A stretch of 64,000 nucleotides of DNA from Bosea sp. F3-2 (GCF_008253865.1 NZ_CP042331.1:4615501-4679500), one strand, 5' to 3'. Counted from the first letter of the stretch, positions 1 to 8,537 are shown. The notes: generated by a model from the sequence alone, not told the origin. Numbers and translations: made by a program.

Positions 1-492
1 GTCGCGGATGTGGAGATGGACGATCTCGCCGACGACGAGGTTGCGATGCCGTGTGCCGAGCGCAAGCGAGACGGTCTCGCGGCATTCGAGCTGGACCGGG
101 GAGGCGATGAGCCGCGGCGCTGCAATCGCGGCGCTCGGCGCGGTCGTGAGCCCCGCCGCCTCGATCTCATCGACCTCGCCGGGGAAGTCGATGGCGCAGA
201 TCTGCATCGCCTCGACCATGGCGCGGTCGACGAGGTTGACGACGAAGCTGCCGGTCTCGCGGATGTTGCGCATGGTGTCCTTCAGCGGCGAGGGGGCGTT
301 GTCGCGCCCCTCGATGCCGAGCACGACCAGCGGCGGGGCATGGCTGAAGACGTTGAAGAAGCTGAAGGGTGCGGCATTGGCGCGCCCCTGCGCATCGACC
401 GTGGTGACGAGCGCGATCGGGCGCGGCAGCACGGTGTTGACCAAGAGCTTGTAGAGATCGCGTTCCGCCAGATCGCTCGCTGCCCAGTCCAT
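1..492 (-). CDS. Flavin reductase-like FMN-binding protein (C-terminus off window)
   Basis: The minus-strand reading frame opens at an ATG at 492 and runs off the left edge, giving 164 codons. It begins MDWAASDLAERDLYKLLVN and has the split-barrel pattern of flavin reductase / flavoredoxin-like proteins, including the stretches LPRPIALVTT and NAAPFSFFNVFS near residues 26-48, where family members bind FMN. Such proteins reduce flavin for a partner oxygenase or bind FMN as electron carriers. It starts five bases after the stop of the M20 hydrolase gene, so it is probably the last visible gene of the hydantoin operon; an FMN-dependent step on the same substrates is inference. The track-like plus-strand readings here are its antisense shadows. 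The missing C-terminus prevents assignment to a subfamily. Confidence 0.8.
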   Translation of the reverse strand, partial: MDWAASDLAERDLYKLLVNTVLPRPIALVTTVDAQGRANAAPFSFFNVFSHAPPLVVLGIEGRDNAPSPLKDTMRNIRETGSFVVNLVDRAMVEAMQICAIDFPGEVDEIEAAGLTTAPSAAIAAPRLIASPVQLECRETVSLALGTRHRNLVVGEIVHLHIRD

Positions 493-497
493 CGGCT

Positions 498-1742
498 TTA
501 GCCCAGGCTCACATCGAGCAGGCGCACCGTCTCGGCCAGCACGCGTGCGCCGTCGCCGGCCTGCTCGGGTGTGATCGATTCCTCCGGCGCATGGCTGCGC
601 CCGTCGAGGCAGGGCACGAAGATCATGCCGATCGGACCGGTATGGGCGACGAAGACACCGTCATGGCCGGCGCCGCTCGGCAGGTCGCGGGTGGCGAGCC
701 CGAGCGAGCTTGCGGCATTGGCGATGGCCGAACGGATCTCCGGCGCGCAGGCTGTCGGCGCGACATGGCTGATCGGTTCGACCGCGATGGCAAGGCGCAA
801 TTCCTCCAGGGCGGGCTGCAGATCGCGCACCAGCGCATCGCCGAAGGCCTTGACCGCCGCCTCGTTGCCGGAACGGACTTCCAGAGTCAGGACGGCTTCG
901 CCCGGCACGGCATTGGCGGCATTGGGGCTGACCTCGATGCGCCCGAAGGTGGCGACCAGGGGCTGGTTGTCCCGCGCGGTGGCGAGCGCCCGCTTATAGG
1001 CGGCCTCGATCAGCTTTGCGGCGCCGACCAGGGCGTCGGCCCGCAGAGGCATCGGCGTCGCGCCGGCGTGGTCGGCCCGGCCGGTCACGATGATGCGCTC
1101 ACGGCGGATGCCGACGATATCGGTGACGATGCCGATCGGGATGCGCTCGTTCTCGAGCACGCGGCCCTGCTCGATATGGACCTCGACATAGGCGGCGACA
1201 CCACCCGCCGGCCGCTTGACCGAAGCCAGCTCCGCCGGCCTGCCACCGATGAAGGCGATACCTTCGCGCAATGTCATGCCATCCGGGCGGGTGAGGGCAA
1301 GATGCTGCTCGGTGAGTGCGCCGGCGAGCGCGCGGCTGCCGATGCAGGAGAGGCCGAACTCGCTCGGCTCCTCCGCCAGGAAATCGACCACCTCCAGCGT
1401 ATGGCGCAAACGGTCGCCGCGCTCGCTGAAGCTCTGGGCCACCTCCAGCGCGGCGAGCACGCCGAGGATGCCGTCATAGCGGCCGCCTGACGGCACCGTG
1501 TCGGAATGCGAGCCGATCAGGATCGGCTTCAGCGTCGGATCGGCGCCAGCGAGCCGGCCGATCAGATTGCCGGCCGCGTCGAGCTCGGTCTCCAGCCCGG
1601 CGTCGCGAAATTCCGCCACGAGCCATTCACGGCCTTCGAGAAAGCGCGGGGTGAAGGAGCGGCGCGTCCAGGGGCGCTCCGGATCGGTGATCCGCGAGAG
1701 CGCCTCGATGCGCCGCCAGAGCCGGTCCTGATCGATCGCCAT
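498..1742 (-). CDS. M20-family N-carbamoyl-L-amino acid hydrolase / allantoate amidohydrolase-like
   Basis: A 414-residue zinc-dependent amidohydrolase of the M20 family (hydantoinase/carbamoylase branch). The metal site is visible: SHSDTVPSGGRYDG (His and Asp ligands), EEPSEFG (Glu ligands), HIEQGRVLE (His) and a C-terminal SHAPEES. Enzymes of this branch remove the carbamoyl group from N-carbamoyl-L-amino acids, ureidoglycine or allantoate, releasing ammonia and CO2. The ATG at 1742 was chosen because the protein then starts just before the conserved RLWRRIEALSRI segment; a longer reading from 1880 runs in the wrong frame inside the upstream gene. It lies five bases after the hydantoinase-like gene, indicating translational coupling and a ring-opening-then-decarbamoylation pathway. 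The exact substrate cannot be read from the sequence. Confidence 0.88.
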   Translation of the reverse strand: MAIDQDRLWRRIEALSRITDPERPWTRRSFTPRFLEGREWLVAEFRDAGLETELDAAGNLIGRLAGADPTLKPILIGSHSDTVPSGGRYDGILGVLAALEVAQSFSERGDRLRHTLEVVDFLAEEPSEFGLSCIGSRALAGALTEQHLALTRPDGMTLREGIAFIGGRPAELASVKRPAGGVAAYVEVHIEQGRVLENERIPIGIVTDIVGIRRERIIVTGRADHAGATPMPLRADALVGAAKLIEAAYKRALATARDNQPLVATFGRIEVSPNAANAVPGEAVLTLEVRSGNEAAVKAFGDALVRDLQPALEELRLAIAVEPISHVAPTACAPEIRSAIANAASSLGLATRDLPSGAGHDGVFVAHTGPIGMIFVPCLDGRSHAPEESITPEQAGDGARVLAETVRLLDVSLG

Positions 1743-1747
1743 GGCGC

Positions 1748-3097
1748 TCAGGCCGCCGGACGCAGGAAGCGGCCGTCGCCGGCCTTGTTGCGGATTTCCT
1801 TGCCGTCCCAGGCGAGCTGGCCGCGGACATAGGTCGCGGCGACGCGGACGCGGAACTCGCGGCCTTCCATCGAGCTCCACTTTACGGCCGACAGGCTTTT
1901 GCTCGGATCATGGATGAAGCGGCCTGGCTCCAGCACGGTGATGTCGGCATCGGCGCCGGCTTCGAGCCGGCCCTTGTCGGCGAGCAGGAAGGCCTTGGCC
2001 GGCCCCTCGCAGAGCTGCTTCACCACGATGCTCGGTGAAAGCCCGTGCTCCTCGCAACCGGTCCAGAGCGCCGGCAGCAGGGTCTCGATGCCCGGGCCGC
2101 CCGAGGTGTTCTTGAAGATCATCGGATCGCCCTTCTTCTCCAGCCCCCAGGAGACGTGGTCCGACGAGATGAAGTCGCAATGGCCGGCGGCGAGGTGGCT
2201 CCAGAGCAGGTCGCTCTCGGCCTTCGGGCGGATCGGCGGGTAGTGCTTCACCTTGGCGCCGAAGCGCGGCACATGCTCCTCGGCATTGAGCATGAAGTAC
2301 TGCACGCAGCTCTCGACCGTGGCCTTGTGGCCGGCACGCTTGTACATGTTGCAGATCTCGAAGCCGCGCGAGGTCGAGACGTGGACGGCATGGGCGCGAG
2401 CCCCGGTCTCGGCGCCGATTTCGTAGATGCGGGCGGTGGCGAGGTTCTCGATCAGCGGGGTATGGGCGCGCAGGAAGGCGTCCGGGCCGGTATCACCGGC
2501 TTCGACGAGCCTGGCGATATTGCGCCGGGTCATCTCCTGGTCCTGGTTGTGGACGCCGCAGAGCAGGCCGGTCGGCTCGATCAGTTTGAAGGCCTCGTAG
2601 AGCGTGTCGTCGCCGATGCGCGGGAAGCGCGTCGGGTTGGCTTCGAAGGTCGAGAACTTGAAGGCGCAGGCGCCGGCCTCGACCAGGCCGGGGATGGCAT
2701 GGAGTCCGTTCTCGATGGTGATCGTGGCGTAGAGCGCGACATCGACATGGGCGTCGCGCTCGACCACGGCGACCTTCTCGTTGAAGAGCTTGGCGCTGGT
2801 AACGGGTTCCGGCTCGTCATAGGGCATGTCGACCATGACGGTGACGCCGCCGGTTGCCGCCGCCCGCGAGCACATGCCGATGCCTTCGTGGTTGGCCTGG
2901 CTGCCGGAATGGACCTGCCCGTCGATGACGCCCGGCATGATCCACTGGCCGCGGAAATCCTGGGTCTCGCGGGCCGAAGGCGGCGTGCCGGAGCCGACCT
3001 TGCCGATCTTGCCGCCGGTGACGGCGACATAGCCGTCCTCGATGATCCGGTCGGACAGCACGATGTTGCCGCGAAGGACGAGATCGAAATCGCTCAT
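1748..3097 (-). CDS. Hydantoinase / dihydroorotase-family cyclic amidohydrolase
   Basis: A 449-residue amidohydrolase-superfamily enzyme predicted to open a cyclic amide (hydantoin, dihydropyrimidine or allantoin-like ring). The expected landmarks are present: the early PGVIDGQVHSG segment (residues 55-65), Lys147 in FKFSTFE as the likely carbamylated bridging lysine, HNQD and HAVHVS histidines, and the SSDH aspartate motif. The first metal-ligand histidine of the usual HxH is Gln61 here. That substitution also occurs in some class I dihydroorotases, so it need not mean loss of activity. The gene sits between the DUF917-family gene and the M20 carbamoylase, giving a hydantoinase-carbamoylase pair. 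Expression is probably driven from the promoter region shared with the divergent LysR gene. Confidence 0.85.
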   Translation of the reverse strand: MSDFDLVLRGNIVLSDRIIEDGYVAVTGGKIGKVGSGTPPSARETQDFRGQWIMPGVIDGQVHSGSQANHEGIGMCSRAAATGGVTVMVDMPYDEPEPVTSAKLFNEKVAVVERDAHVDVALYATITIENGLHAIPGLVEAGACAFKFSTFEANPTRFPRIGDDTLYEAFKLIEPTGLLCGVHNQDQEMTRRNIARLVEAGDTGPDAFLRAHTPLIENLATARIYEIGAETGARAHAVHVSTSRGFEICNMYKRAGHKATVESCVQYFMLNAEEHVPRFGAKVKHYPPIRPKAESDLLWSHLAAGHCDFISSDHVSWGLEKKGDPMIFKNTSGGPGIETLLPALWTGCEEHGLSPSIVVKQLCEGPAKAFLLADKGRLEAGADADITVLEPGRFIHDPSKSLSAVKWSSMEGREFRVRVAATYVRGQLAWDGKEIRNKAGDGRFLRPAA

Positions 3098-3146
3098 GAT
3101 CGGGGTATCCGGTTGATATTGCAGGCTGTGAGGAGAGGCGCGCGGC

Positions 3147-4244
3147 CTAGCCTTCGCGGCCGAGCGCGTAATCGGTGAAGTTCATGCCGAGCGCCTTCTC
3201 GACGATCGGATAGACGCTGGGGTCGGTCACGCTGGAGCTCAGCGGGATCTTGCTCTTGGGCACGCGCAGGACCGAGAGTTCCATGCCCTCGCGGACATGG
3301 CCGGCGCTGACAGGCTGACCGTCGGCGTCGAGCGTCGTAATGACATCCGGGAAGCAGGCGTGCCGGGCGCCGTCGAGATCGGTGACCGCCATGTACTCGT
3401 TCATGACATGGATGACGCGGGCGGCCGTGCCGGTGCCGACCTGGATCGTGCCGATGTCGAATGCCTCGTTGGTGTAGCGGACACCTTTCTTGGCGACCGG
3501 GCCGCGCGCGATGATCGAGCCGCCGGTCTGGTCGCAGATCGCGTCGATCACGGCGGTCCCGCCCCTGGGCTTGGCGTCGAGGATGCGCTCGCCCAGCGCC
3601 AGCGCCATCGAGATGCCGCCGAGCGCGGCGTTCTTGCGGACATAGGCCGCCGAGACGGGGTTGCGGCAGGAGGCGATGAAGCCGCCGGACATGTCGGAAG
3701 CGGTTCGCAGGATCGGCGAGACCTTGGCGGTGGCGCCGCGTGTCACCAGCTCGATGTACTGGTTCTTCGCGCGGTTGCCGCCGACGGCGACCTGGATCGT
3801 CGCTTCCGGGCTGTTGGCGAGGCCGATCGAGCCCATGTCGCCGGTAGGATGGGCGCGGATGTCGCCGACGGCATCGACGACCTTGACGCCGAGGATGGCG
3901 CTGGGAAGCCAGGCGTTCAGCGTGCTCGACATGCCGTTCTGGCCGATGATTAGGCCATAGATCGGCTTGCCCAGCGCCTCCTGTAGCAATTGCACGGCCT
4001 TGACGTAGTCGATGCCCCACATCTCCCATTCGGTCGTGCCGGCGGGCGCGCCGATGGCGGCGGCGGTGGCGATGATGGCGTCGTCGGGGATCTCGTCCAT
4101 GGTGACGAGCTCGGGCCTGCCGGTGTTGACCGCGGCGGTGCCGAGCATGCGGCCATGATCGGCCCAGCCGCCTCCACCCGCGGCGAAGACCGAACCGCCG
4201 GCAACGGCGGCCTCGACATCCTTCATCGTCAGAGAGCGTCTCAT
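3147..4244 (-). CDS. DUF917 / S-methyl-thiohydantoin desulfurase-family protein
   Basis: A 365-residue protein matching the DUF917 family, now named after S-methyl-thiohydantoin desulfurase. N-terminal features include GGSVFAAGGGGWADHGRMLG (about residues 17-36) and an internal GDMGSIGLANSPEATI region. The family is associated with hydantoin metabolism and is often found beside hydantoinases, as here. The ATG at 4244 is preferred over an in-frame ATG at 4277 because it is preceded by a purine-rich GGGACGAGG and the longer form would begin inside a palindromic repeat. It is the first gene of the leftward hydantoin operon (DUF917, hydantoinase, carbamoylase, flavin reductase-like). Whether it acts on a thiohydantoin or another imide is not shown. 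Confidence 0.82.
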   Translation of the reverse strand: MRRSLTMKDVEAAVAGGSVFAAGGGGWADHGRMLGTAAVNTGRPELVTMDEIPDDAIIATAAAIGAPAGTTEWEMWGIDYVKAVQLLQEALGKPIYGLIIGQNGMSSTLNAWLPSAILGVKVVDAVGDIRAHPTGDMGSIGLANSPEATIQVAVGGNRAKNQYIELVTRGATAKVSPILRTASDMSGGFIASCRNPVSAAYVRKNAALGGISMALALGERILDAKPRGGTAVIDAICDQTGGSIIARGPVAKKGVRYTNEAFDIGTIQVGTGTAARVIHVMNEYMAVTDLDGARHACFPDVITTLDADGQPVSAGHVREGMELSVLRVPKSKIPLSSSVTDPSVYPIVEKALGMNFTDYALGREG

Positions 4245-4270
4245 CGGCCGGCCTCGTCCCGCATAAGTTG

Positions 4271-4321
4271 AGAGCATTGTTTAAGCGAAAAACCGGTTCC
4301 CACTTTTTCGCGCAATGCTCT
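4271..4321. repeat. Family B palindromic repeat in the divergent promoter region
   Basis: A 51-base element with perfect outer arms (AGAGCATTG and CAATGCTCT) and a core containing AAAACCGGTTCCCACTTTT. Related copies occur at 31558-31607, 44591-44686 and 46126-46176. It separates the DUF917 gene start from the LysR operator region. Confidence 0.8.
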
Positions 4322-4388
4322 GTCCCGAGCCGGTCGTTGCCGGCGCGACGAGGAGCTTAGAGCGCTATGCGCGAAATGAATCATGCTT

Positions 4389-4418
4389 ATTATGCGACCG
4401 ACCATAATTGGATGTTAT
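4389..4418. promoter_or_regulatory. Probable LysR-type operator upstream of the regulator gene
   Basis: Two overlapping AT-rich dyads stand out in GC-rich DNA: ATTAT-N10-ATAAT (4389-4408) and ATAA-N7-TTAT (4404-4418), both fitting the T-N11-A type of LysR binding site. They end four bases before the regulator's ATG at 4423 and lie in the divergent gap to the hydantoin operon, as expected for autoregulation plus control of the opposite operon. Confidence 0.55.
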
Positions 4419-4422
4419 CGCC

Positions 4423-5349
4423 ATGCGCCTCAATCTCCGGCAGATCGAAGTCTTCCGCGCCATCATGATCACCGGCTCGATCAGCGGTGCCGCGCGGCTG
4501 CTCTCGGTCTCGCAGCCCGCGATCAGCCGCCTCCTGGCCTATACGGAGGACAGGCTGGCCCTGCGCCTGTTCGAGCGCGTGCGCGGTCGCGTGCAGCCGA
4601 CGCCGGAGGCGCGTCGGCTCTTCCAGGAGGTCGATCAGGTCCATCAGGGCGTGGTCCGGGTCAACGAACTGGCCGAAGAACTGCGCGAGCGCGGCACGGG
4701 CTCGGTGCGGATCGTTGCGAGCCCGAGCGTCGGGCAGGCGCTGGTGCCGGACGCCATCGCCCGGCTGCGCGAGCGCTTCCCCGATCTGCGCGTCGAGTTC
4801 GAGGTGCTGACCCTGCTCGAGATCGTCGCCAAGGTCGTGGCCGGCCGGGCCGATCTCGGCGTCTCGATCCTTCCTGTCGACGAGCCGACGCTCGACACGG
4901 AAGTGCTGACCGAGGGGCGGCTCATGGTGATCATGCCGCGCGACCATGCGCTGGCGCGGCTGCGCGTCATCCGCCCGGCCGATCTCGTGCCCTATCCACT
5001 GGTCGGCTTCGGGCCGCAGACGCCTTATGGCGACGTCGTCGGGCGCGCGCTCGCGCTGAAATCGGCGCCTTTACGCATCAGCACCGTCGTCCGCTTCACG
5101 CCGGTCGCCTGCGCGATGGTCCGGGCTGGCGCCGGAATCGCCGTCGTCGACGAGTTCGTGCTGCGCGGGCGGACCTGGCCGGAGCTGGTGTCGCGCCCGC
5201 TCGCGCCCAAGACGCGGGTCCGTGCACATCTTCTGACGCCGCGCTTCGAGCCGCTCTCGCGAACGGGGAACGCTTTTGTCGACATTTTGCGGGGCCTGGT
5301 GCCGCCTATGCCCAAAGGCAAGGACGCCGAGCCGGCCGAAAGCGCTTAA
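4423..5349 (+). CDS. LysR-family transcriptional regulator
   Basis: A 308-residue LysR-type regulator. The N-terminal helix-turn-helix (residues 1-60) is typical: LRQIEVFRAIMITGSISGAA, then LSVSQPAISRLL, followed by the linker helix and a periplasmic-binding-like effector domain. The ATG at 4423 starts the protein directly before the conserved LRQIEVF segment; a TTG five codons upstream is less likely. It is transcribed divergently from the hydantoin operon and just upstream of a polar amino acid ABC importer. AT-rich dyads occur both before its own start and at its stop codon in front of the importer, so it probably regulates both. The effector is likely a hydantoin, carbamoyl amino acid or amino acid (inference). 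Confidence 0.9.
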   Translation: MRLNLRQIEVFRAIMITGSISGAARLLSVSQPAISRLLAYTEDRLALRLFERVRGRVQPTPEARRLFQEVDQVHQGVVRVNELAEELRERGTGSVRIVASPSVGQALVPDAIARLRERFPDLRVEFEVLTLLEIVAKVVAGRADLGVSILPVDEPTLDTEVLTEGRLMVIMPRDHALARLRVIRPADLVPYPLVGFGPQTPYGDVVGRALALKSAPLRISTVVRFTPVACAMVRAGAGIAVVDEFVLRGRTWPELVSRPLAPKTRVRAHLLTPRFEPLSRTGNAFVDILRGLVPPMPKGKDAEPAESA

Positions 5350-5384
5350 CATCATGTTATGGAAACCCGACAACAAATAATTGG
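5347..5384. promoter_or_regulatory. Probable LysR operator upstream of the amino acid ABC importer
   Basis: A perfect 13-base palindrome TAACAT-C-ATGTTA (5347-5359) overlaps the LysR stop codon. It is followed by ATAATTGG at 5377-5384. The same octamer ATAATTGG and the ATGTTAT word occur at 4404-4418 in front of the regulator, suggesting one protein binds both places. Confidence 0.5.
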
Positions 5385-5493
5385 CTGGGCATGATTTCGC
5401 CCTGTTAGGCTTCGCTCCAGACGTGGCCGGATTGTTGCAAGAACAGGGGCGCGACAATCGCGGCGTGGCCGTCGCACAACGGGAGCGGGAAGC

Positions 5494-6369
5494 ATGAAAC
5501 TGAATTCGATCGGGATGGCGCGCGCCGCCGTCAGAGGCGTGGCATTGGCCGCCCTCATCGCGATGCCGGCCATGGCGCAGGACGCCGACCATCCACAGAA
5601 CGAAAAGCTGAAAGTGGCCTGCGATCTCGGTTTCGCACCGTTCTGCTTCAAGACGCCGGCGGGCGAGACGACCGGCTTTACCTACGACATGTCCGTCGCG
5701 ATCGCCCAGAAACTCGGCCGCCCGGGCGTCGACGTCACGGATTCGAACTTCTCGGCGATTTTCGCCGGCCTGTTCTCCAAGCGCTACGAGATGATCCCGG
5801 CGCCGACCAACATCACGCCCGAGCGCGCCGCGCAGATGCTGTTCAGCGAGCCCTATATGCCGACGGGCCTCGGCTTCCTCGTCAAGAAGGGCGGCAAGAT
5901 CGCCAATCTCGAGGAGCTGAAGGGCAAGGCGCTGACCGTCAACAACGGCTCGATCTCGGACAAGTGGCTGACCGACAACGAGGCCAAGTACGGCTTCACC
6001 ATCCAGCGCTACAACAAGAACGCCGACGCGGTGCAGGCGGTCATGATCGGCCGCGCCTTCGCCAACGTCGCCGACGCGCCGGTCTCGCGTTATGTCTCCA
6101 CGCAGACGCCGACGGCGGAAGTCGCCTTCGTGCTCGACAGCGGCCGCAATTTCGGCATCGCCTTCCGCAAGGAGGACGCCGCATTCCGTTCGCAGGTCGA
6201 AGGCGCGCTGGAGTGCATGAAGACCGACGGCACACTGGCGAAGATCCACGAGAAGTGGTTCGGCGTGAAGCCGGACGCGAACTCCTCGTCGGCCAAGGTC
6301 TATCCCGGCACCGGCGCGCCGGATTTCGAGGGCTATGACGCGACCGAGCGCAAGGCTGCCTGCAAGTGA
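5494..6369 (+). CDS. Polar amino acid-type ABC transporter, periplasmic substrate-binding protein
   Basis: A 291-residue family 3 extracellular solute-binding protein. Residues 1-28 form a Sec signal peptide ending in AMPAMAQ. The mature protein begins with LKVACDLGFAPFCF, the place where this family shows its first ligand-contact strand, and later has the conserved LTVNNGSISDKWL lobe-2 segment. It would capture an amino acid or related zwitterion in the periplasm and deliver it to the two permeases encoded downstream. Its stop codon overlaps the GTG start of the ATPase gene, so the transporter genes form one coupled operon. Position next to hydantoin-degrading enzymes suggests a carbamoyl amino acid, hydantoin or corresponding amino acid as ligand, which is inference. 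Confidence 0.88.
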   Translation: MKLNSIGMARAAVRGVALAALIAMPAMAQDADHPQNEKLKVACDLGFAPFCFKTPAGETTGFTYDMSVAIAQKLGRPGVDVTDSNFSAIFAGLFSKRYEMIPAPTNITPERAAQMLFSEPYMPTGLGFLVKKGGKIANLEELKGKALTVNNGSISDKWLTDNEAKYGFTIQRYNKNADAVQAVMIGRAFANVADAPVSRYVSTQTPTAEVAFVLDSGRNFGIAFRKEDAAFRSQVEGALECMKTDGTLAKIHEKWFGVKPDANSSSAKVYPGTGAPDFEGYDATERKAACK

Positions 6370-7133
6370 CCTCGCTGCCCGCCATGACGGCCACGCCCAC
6401 CGAGACGATCGTTTCGATCGAGGGGCTGCGCAAGAGCTTCGGCAATGTCGAGGTCTTGCGCGGCGTCGATCTCAAGGTCGGCAAGGGCGAAGCCGTCGTG
6501 ATCGTCGGCTCCTCCGGTTCGGGCAAGAGCACCTGCCTGCGCTGCATCAACCGGCTGGAGGAACCGACGGCGGGCACCATCCGCGTCGGCGGGCAGGAGA
6601 TCACCGGCCCGAAGGTCGATCTCAACCTGCTGCGCCGCCGGATCGGCATGGTCTTCCAGGGCATCCATCTCTATCCGCACAAGACCGCGCTGGGGAACGT
6701 CACCCTGGCGCTGCGCAAGGTCGTCGGCCTCGGCAAGGACGAGGCGGAGAAGAAGGCCCGCCACCATCTCGAAGTCGTAGGCCTCGCCCACAAGGCTGAT
6801 TCCTATCCGGCAGAGCTCTCCGGCGGCCAGCAGCAGCGTGTCGGCATCGCCCGCGCCATGGCGCTGGAGCCGCAGGTCATGCTCTTCGACGAGCCGACCT
6901 CAGCGCTCGATCCGGAGCTCGTCGGCGAGGTGCTCAACGTCATGGTCCGCACCAAGGAGATGGGCATGACCATGATCGTGGTGACGCATGAGATGAAGTT
7001 CGCGCGCGATGTCGCCGACCGCGTCGTCTTCATGGACCATGGCGCGATCCTGGCCGAGGGCACGCCGCAGGACATCCTGGTCACCCCGCAGCACCAGCGC
7101 ATCCGCGATTTCGTGATGCGCTCCCACGGCTGA
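6366..7133 (+). CDS. Polar amino acid ABC transporter ATP-binding protein
   Basis: A 255-residue ABC ATPase of the GlnQ/HisP type. Visible motifs are Walker A GSSGSGKST (about residue 47), the Q-loop MVFQGIHLYPH, the signature LSGGQQQRVGIARA, Walker B VMLFDEPTSALD and the switch histidine in VVTHEM. It energises import through the adjacent permeases on the inner face of the cytoplasmic membrane. The GTG at 6366 overlaps the stop of the binding-protein gene (GTGA) and has AAGG nine bases upstream; an ATG at 6384 is an alternative start that would remove six residues. High confidence for function, moderate for the start. Confidence 0.92.
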   Translation: MTSLPAMTATPTETIVSIEGLRKSFGNVEVLRGVDLKVGKGEAVVIVGSSGSGKSTCLRCINRLEEPTAGTIRVGGQEITGPKVDLNLLRRRIGMVFQGIHLYPHKTALGNVTLALRKVVGLGKDEAEKKARHHLEVVGLAHKADSYPAELSGGQQQRVGIARAMALEPQVMLFDEPTSALDPELVGEVLNVMVRTKEMGMTMIVVTHEMKFARDVADRVVFMDHGAILAEGTPQDILVTPQHQRIRDFVMRSHG

Positions 7134-7141
7134 CGGCGCGC

Positions 7142-7816
7142 ATGGACCAGATCGTCCGCTACTTCTTCGACTTCCCGCTGATGGCGGCCTATTGGCCGGA
7201 CATCCTGCGCGGCTTCCTGATCACCGTCGAGATGTCGATCCTGACGGTGGTGATCGGCATCCCGCTCGGCCTCGCGCTCGCGGTCCTGCGGCTCTACGGC
7301 ATCCGGCCGCTGAACTGGCTGATCATCTTCTACATCGACTTCTTCCGCTCGATCCCGCAGCTCGTCCTGATCGTGCTGGCCTATTTCGCGCTGCCCTATT
7401 TCGGGCTGGTGCTGGAGCCGTTCACCGCTACGGTTCTGGCGCTGGCGATCGTGCTCTCGGCCTTCTCCGAGGAGATTTTCTGGGCCGGCATCAACGCCGT
7501 GGCGAAAGGGCAATGGGAGGCGGGGCGCTCGACGGGCTTAAGCTTCACCCAGACGCTCGCCTACATCATCCTGCCGCAGGTGGTGCGGATCTCGATCCCG
7601 CCGCTGACCAATCGCGCCATCGGCATCAGCAAGGGCACGACGCTGGGCTCCGTCGTGGCCGTGCCGGAGCTGCTCAACGTGACCTCCAGCATCCAGTCCA
7701 ACGTGGCCAATCCGACGGCGCTCACTGTCGGCGCGTTGCTCTTCCTCCTGCTGTTCCTGCCCTTCGTGCGCTTCACACGCTGGCTGGAACACGTCTACGC
7801 GCATCCGAGGTCATGA
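7142..7816 (+). CDS. Polar amino acid ABC transporter permease 1
   Basis: A 224-residue inner-membrane permease of the His/Glu/Gln/Arg/opine family with about five hydrophobic segments. The family signature is present: FYIDFFRSIPQLVLIV early and the EAA-like coupling loop AVAKGQWEAGRSTGLSFTQT around residues 120-139, which contacts the ATPase. It follows the ATPase gene by eight bases, and its stop overlaps the start of the second permease gene. Two different permease genes imply a heterodimeric membrane channel. Substrate is inferred only from the neighbouring hydantoin enzymes. Confidence 0.9.
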   Translation: MDQIVRYFFDFPLMAAYWPDILRGFLITVEMSILTVVIGIPLGLALAVLRLYGIRPLNWLIIFYIDFFRSIPQLVLIVLAYFALPYFGLVLEPFTATVLALAIVLSAFSEEIFWAGINAVAKGQWEAGRSTGLSFTQTLAYIILPQVVRISIPPLTNRAIGISKGTTLGSVVAVPELLNVTSSIQSNVANPTALTVGALLFLLLFLPFVRFTRWLEHVYAHPRS

Positions 7817-8490
7817 TGGACGAGCTCGTCACGACCTTCTTCAACTTCGACGTCCTCGCCCAGGTCTGGCCGCTGCTGCTGCAGGGTTTCTGGATGACGC
7901 TGGCGCTGGCTGCGGTCGCCGTGCCGCTCTCGGTGCTCACCGGCATCGCCATCGCCATGGCGCAGGACGTGCCGAGCAAGCTGTTGCGCGTCCTGCTCAT
8001 CGCCTATGTCGACGTGCTGCGCGCGATCCCGCCGCTGGTGCTGCTGATCTTCATCTTCTTCGGCCTGCCTTTCCTCGGATTGAAGCTCAACGAGTTCACC
8101 GCGGCCGTGCTGGCGCTGACGCTGAACGGTTCGAGCTATTTCGCCGAGATCTTCCGCGCCGGCATCGAATCCGTGCCGAAGGGCCAGCGCGAGGCGGCGC
8201 GCTCGACGGGGCTGAGCTGGTACAAGAGCATGATCCATGTCGTCGTGCCGCAGGGCACGCGCAACGTGCTGCCGGACCTGATCAGCAACACGGTCGAACT
8301 GGTGAAGCAGACCTCGATCGCTTCGGCCGTCGCGCTGCAGGAGCTGCTGCGCTCGGCGCAGCTCGCCCAGGGCCTGCTCTACAACCCGACCCCGCTGATC
8401 GCGGCGGCGATCGTCTACTTCCTGATGTTCTGGCCCTTCGTGCGGCTGGTCTCGCGGCTGCAGAACCGCACGGCCGTCTCCGCGGCATGA
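7813..8490 (+). CDS. Polar amino acid ABC transporter permease 2
   Basis: A 225-residue permease paralogous to the preceding one, with the same YVDVLRAIPPLVLLIF segment and the EAA-like loop ESVPKGQREAARSTGLSWYK. The ATG at 7813 overlaps the upstream stop (ATGA); a much longer in-frame reading beginning at 7192 is an antiframe artefact inside permease 1. It completes the importer: binding protein, ATPase and two permeases in one operon. A stem-loop follows at 8494-8510. Confidence 0.9.
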   Translation: MMDELVTTFFNFDVLAQVWPLLLQGFWMTLALAAVAVPLSVLTGIAIAMAQDVPSKLLRVLLIAYVDVLRAIPPLVLLIFIFFGLPFLGLKLNEFTAAVLALTLNGSSYFAEIFRAGIESVPKGQREAARSTGLSWYKSMIHVVVPQGTRNVLPDLISNTVELVKQTSIASAVALQELLRSAQLAQGLLYNPTPLIAAAIVYFLMFWPFVRLVSRLQNRTAVSAA

Positions 8491-8493
8491 CGT

Positions 8494-8510
8494 ACCGGCG
8501 CTACGCCGGT
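8494..8510 (+). terminator. Stem-loop after the importer operon, weak terminator candidate
   Basis: ACCGGCG-CTA-CGCCGGT is a perfect 7-bp stem with a 3-base loop starting four bases after the permease stop. The only T-run (TTTT at 8520-8523) lies about ten bases downstream, so intrinsic termination is uncertain. Confidence 0.4.
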
Positions 8511-8537
8511 GCCTGCCGATTTTGCACGGAACCACGC

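Noticed and set aside
7192..7812. Upstream extension of permease 2 into permease 1
   Set aside because: It would overlap the whole permease 1 gene; the ATGA overlap at 7813 and alignment of the two permeases fix the start.
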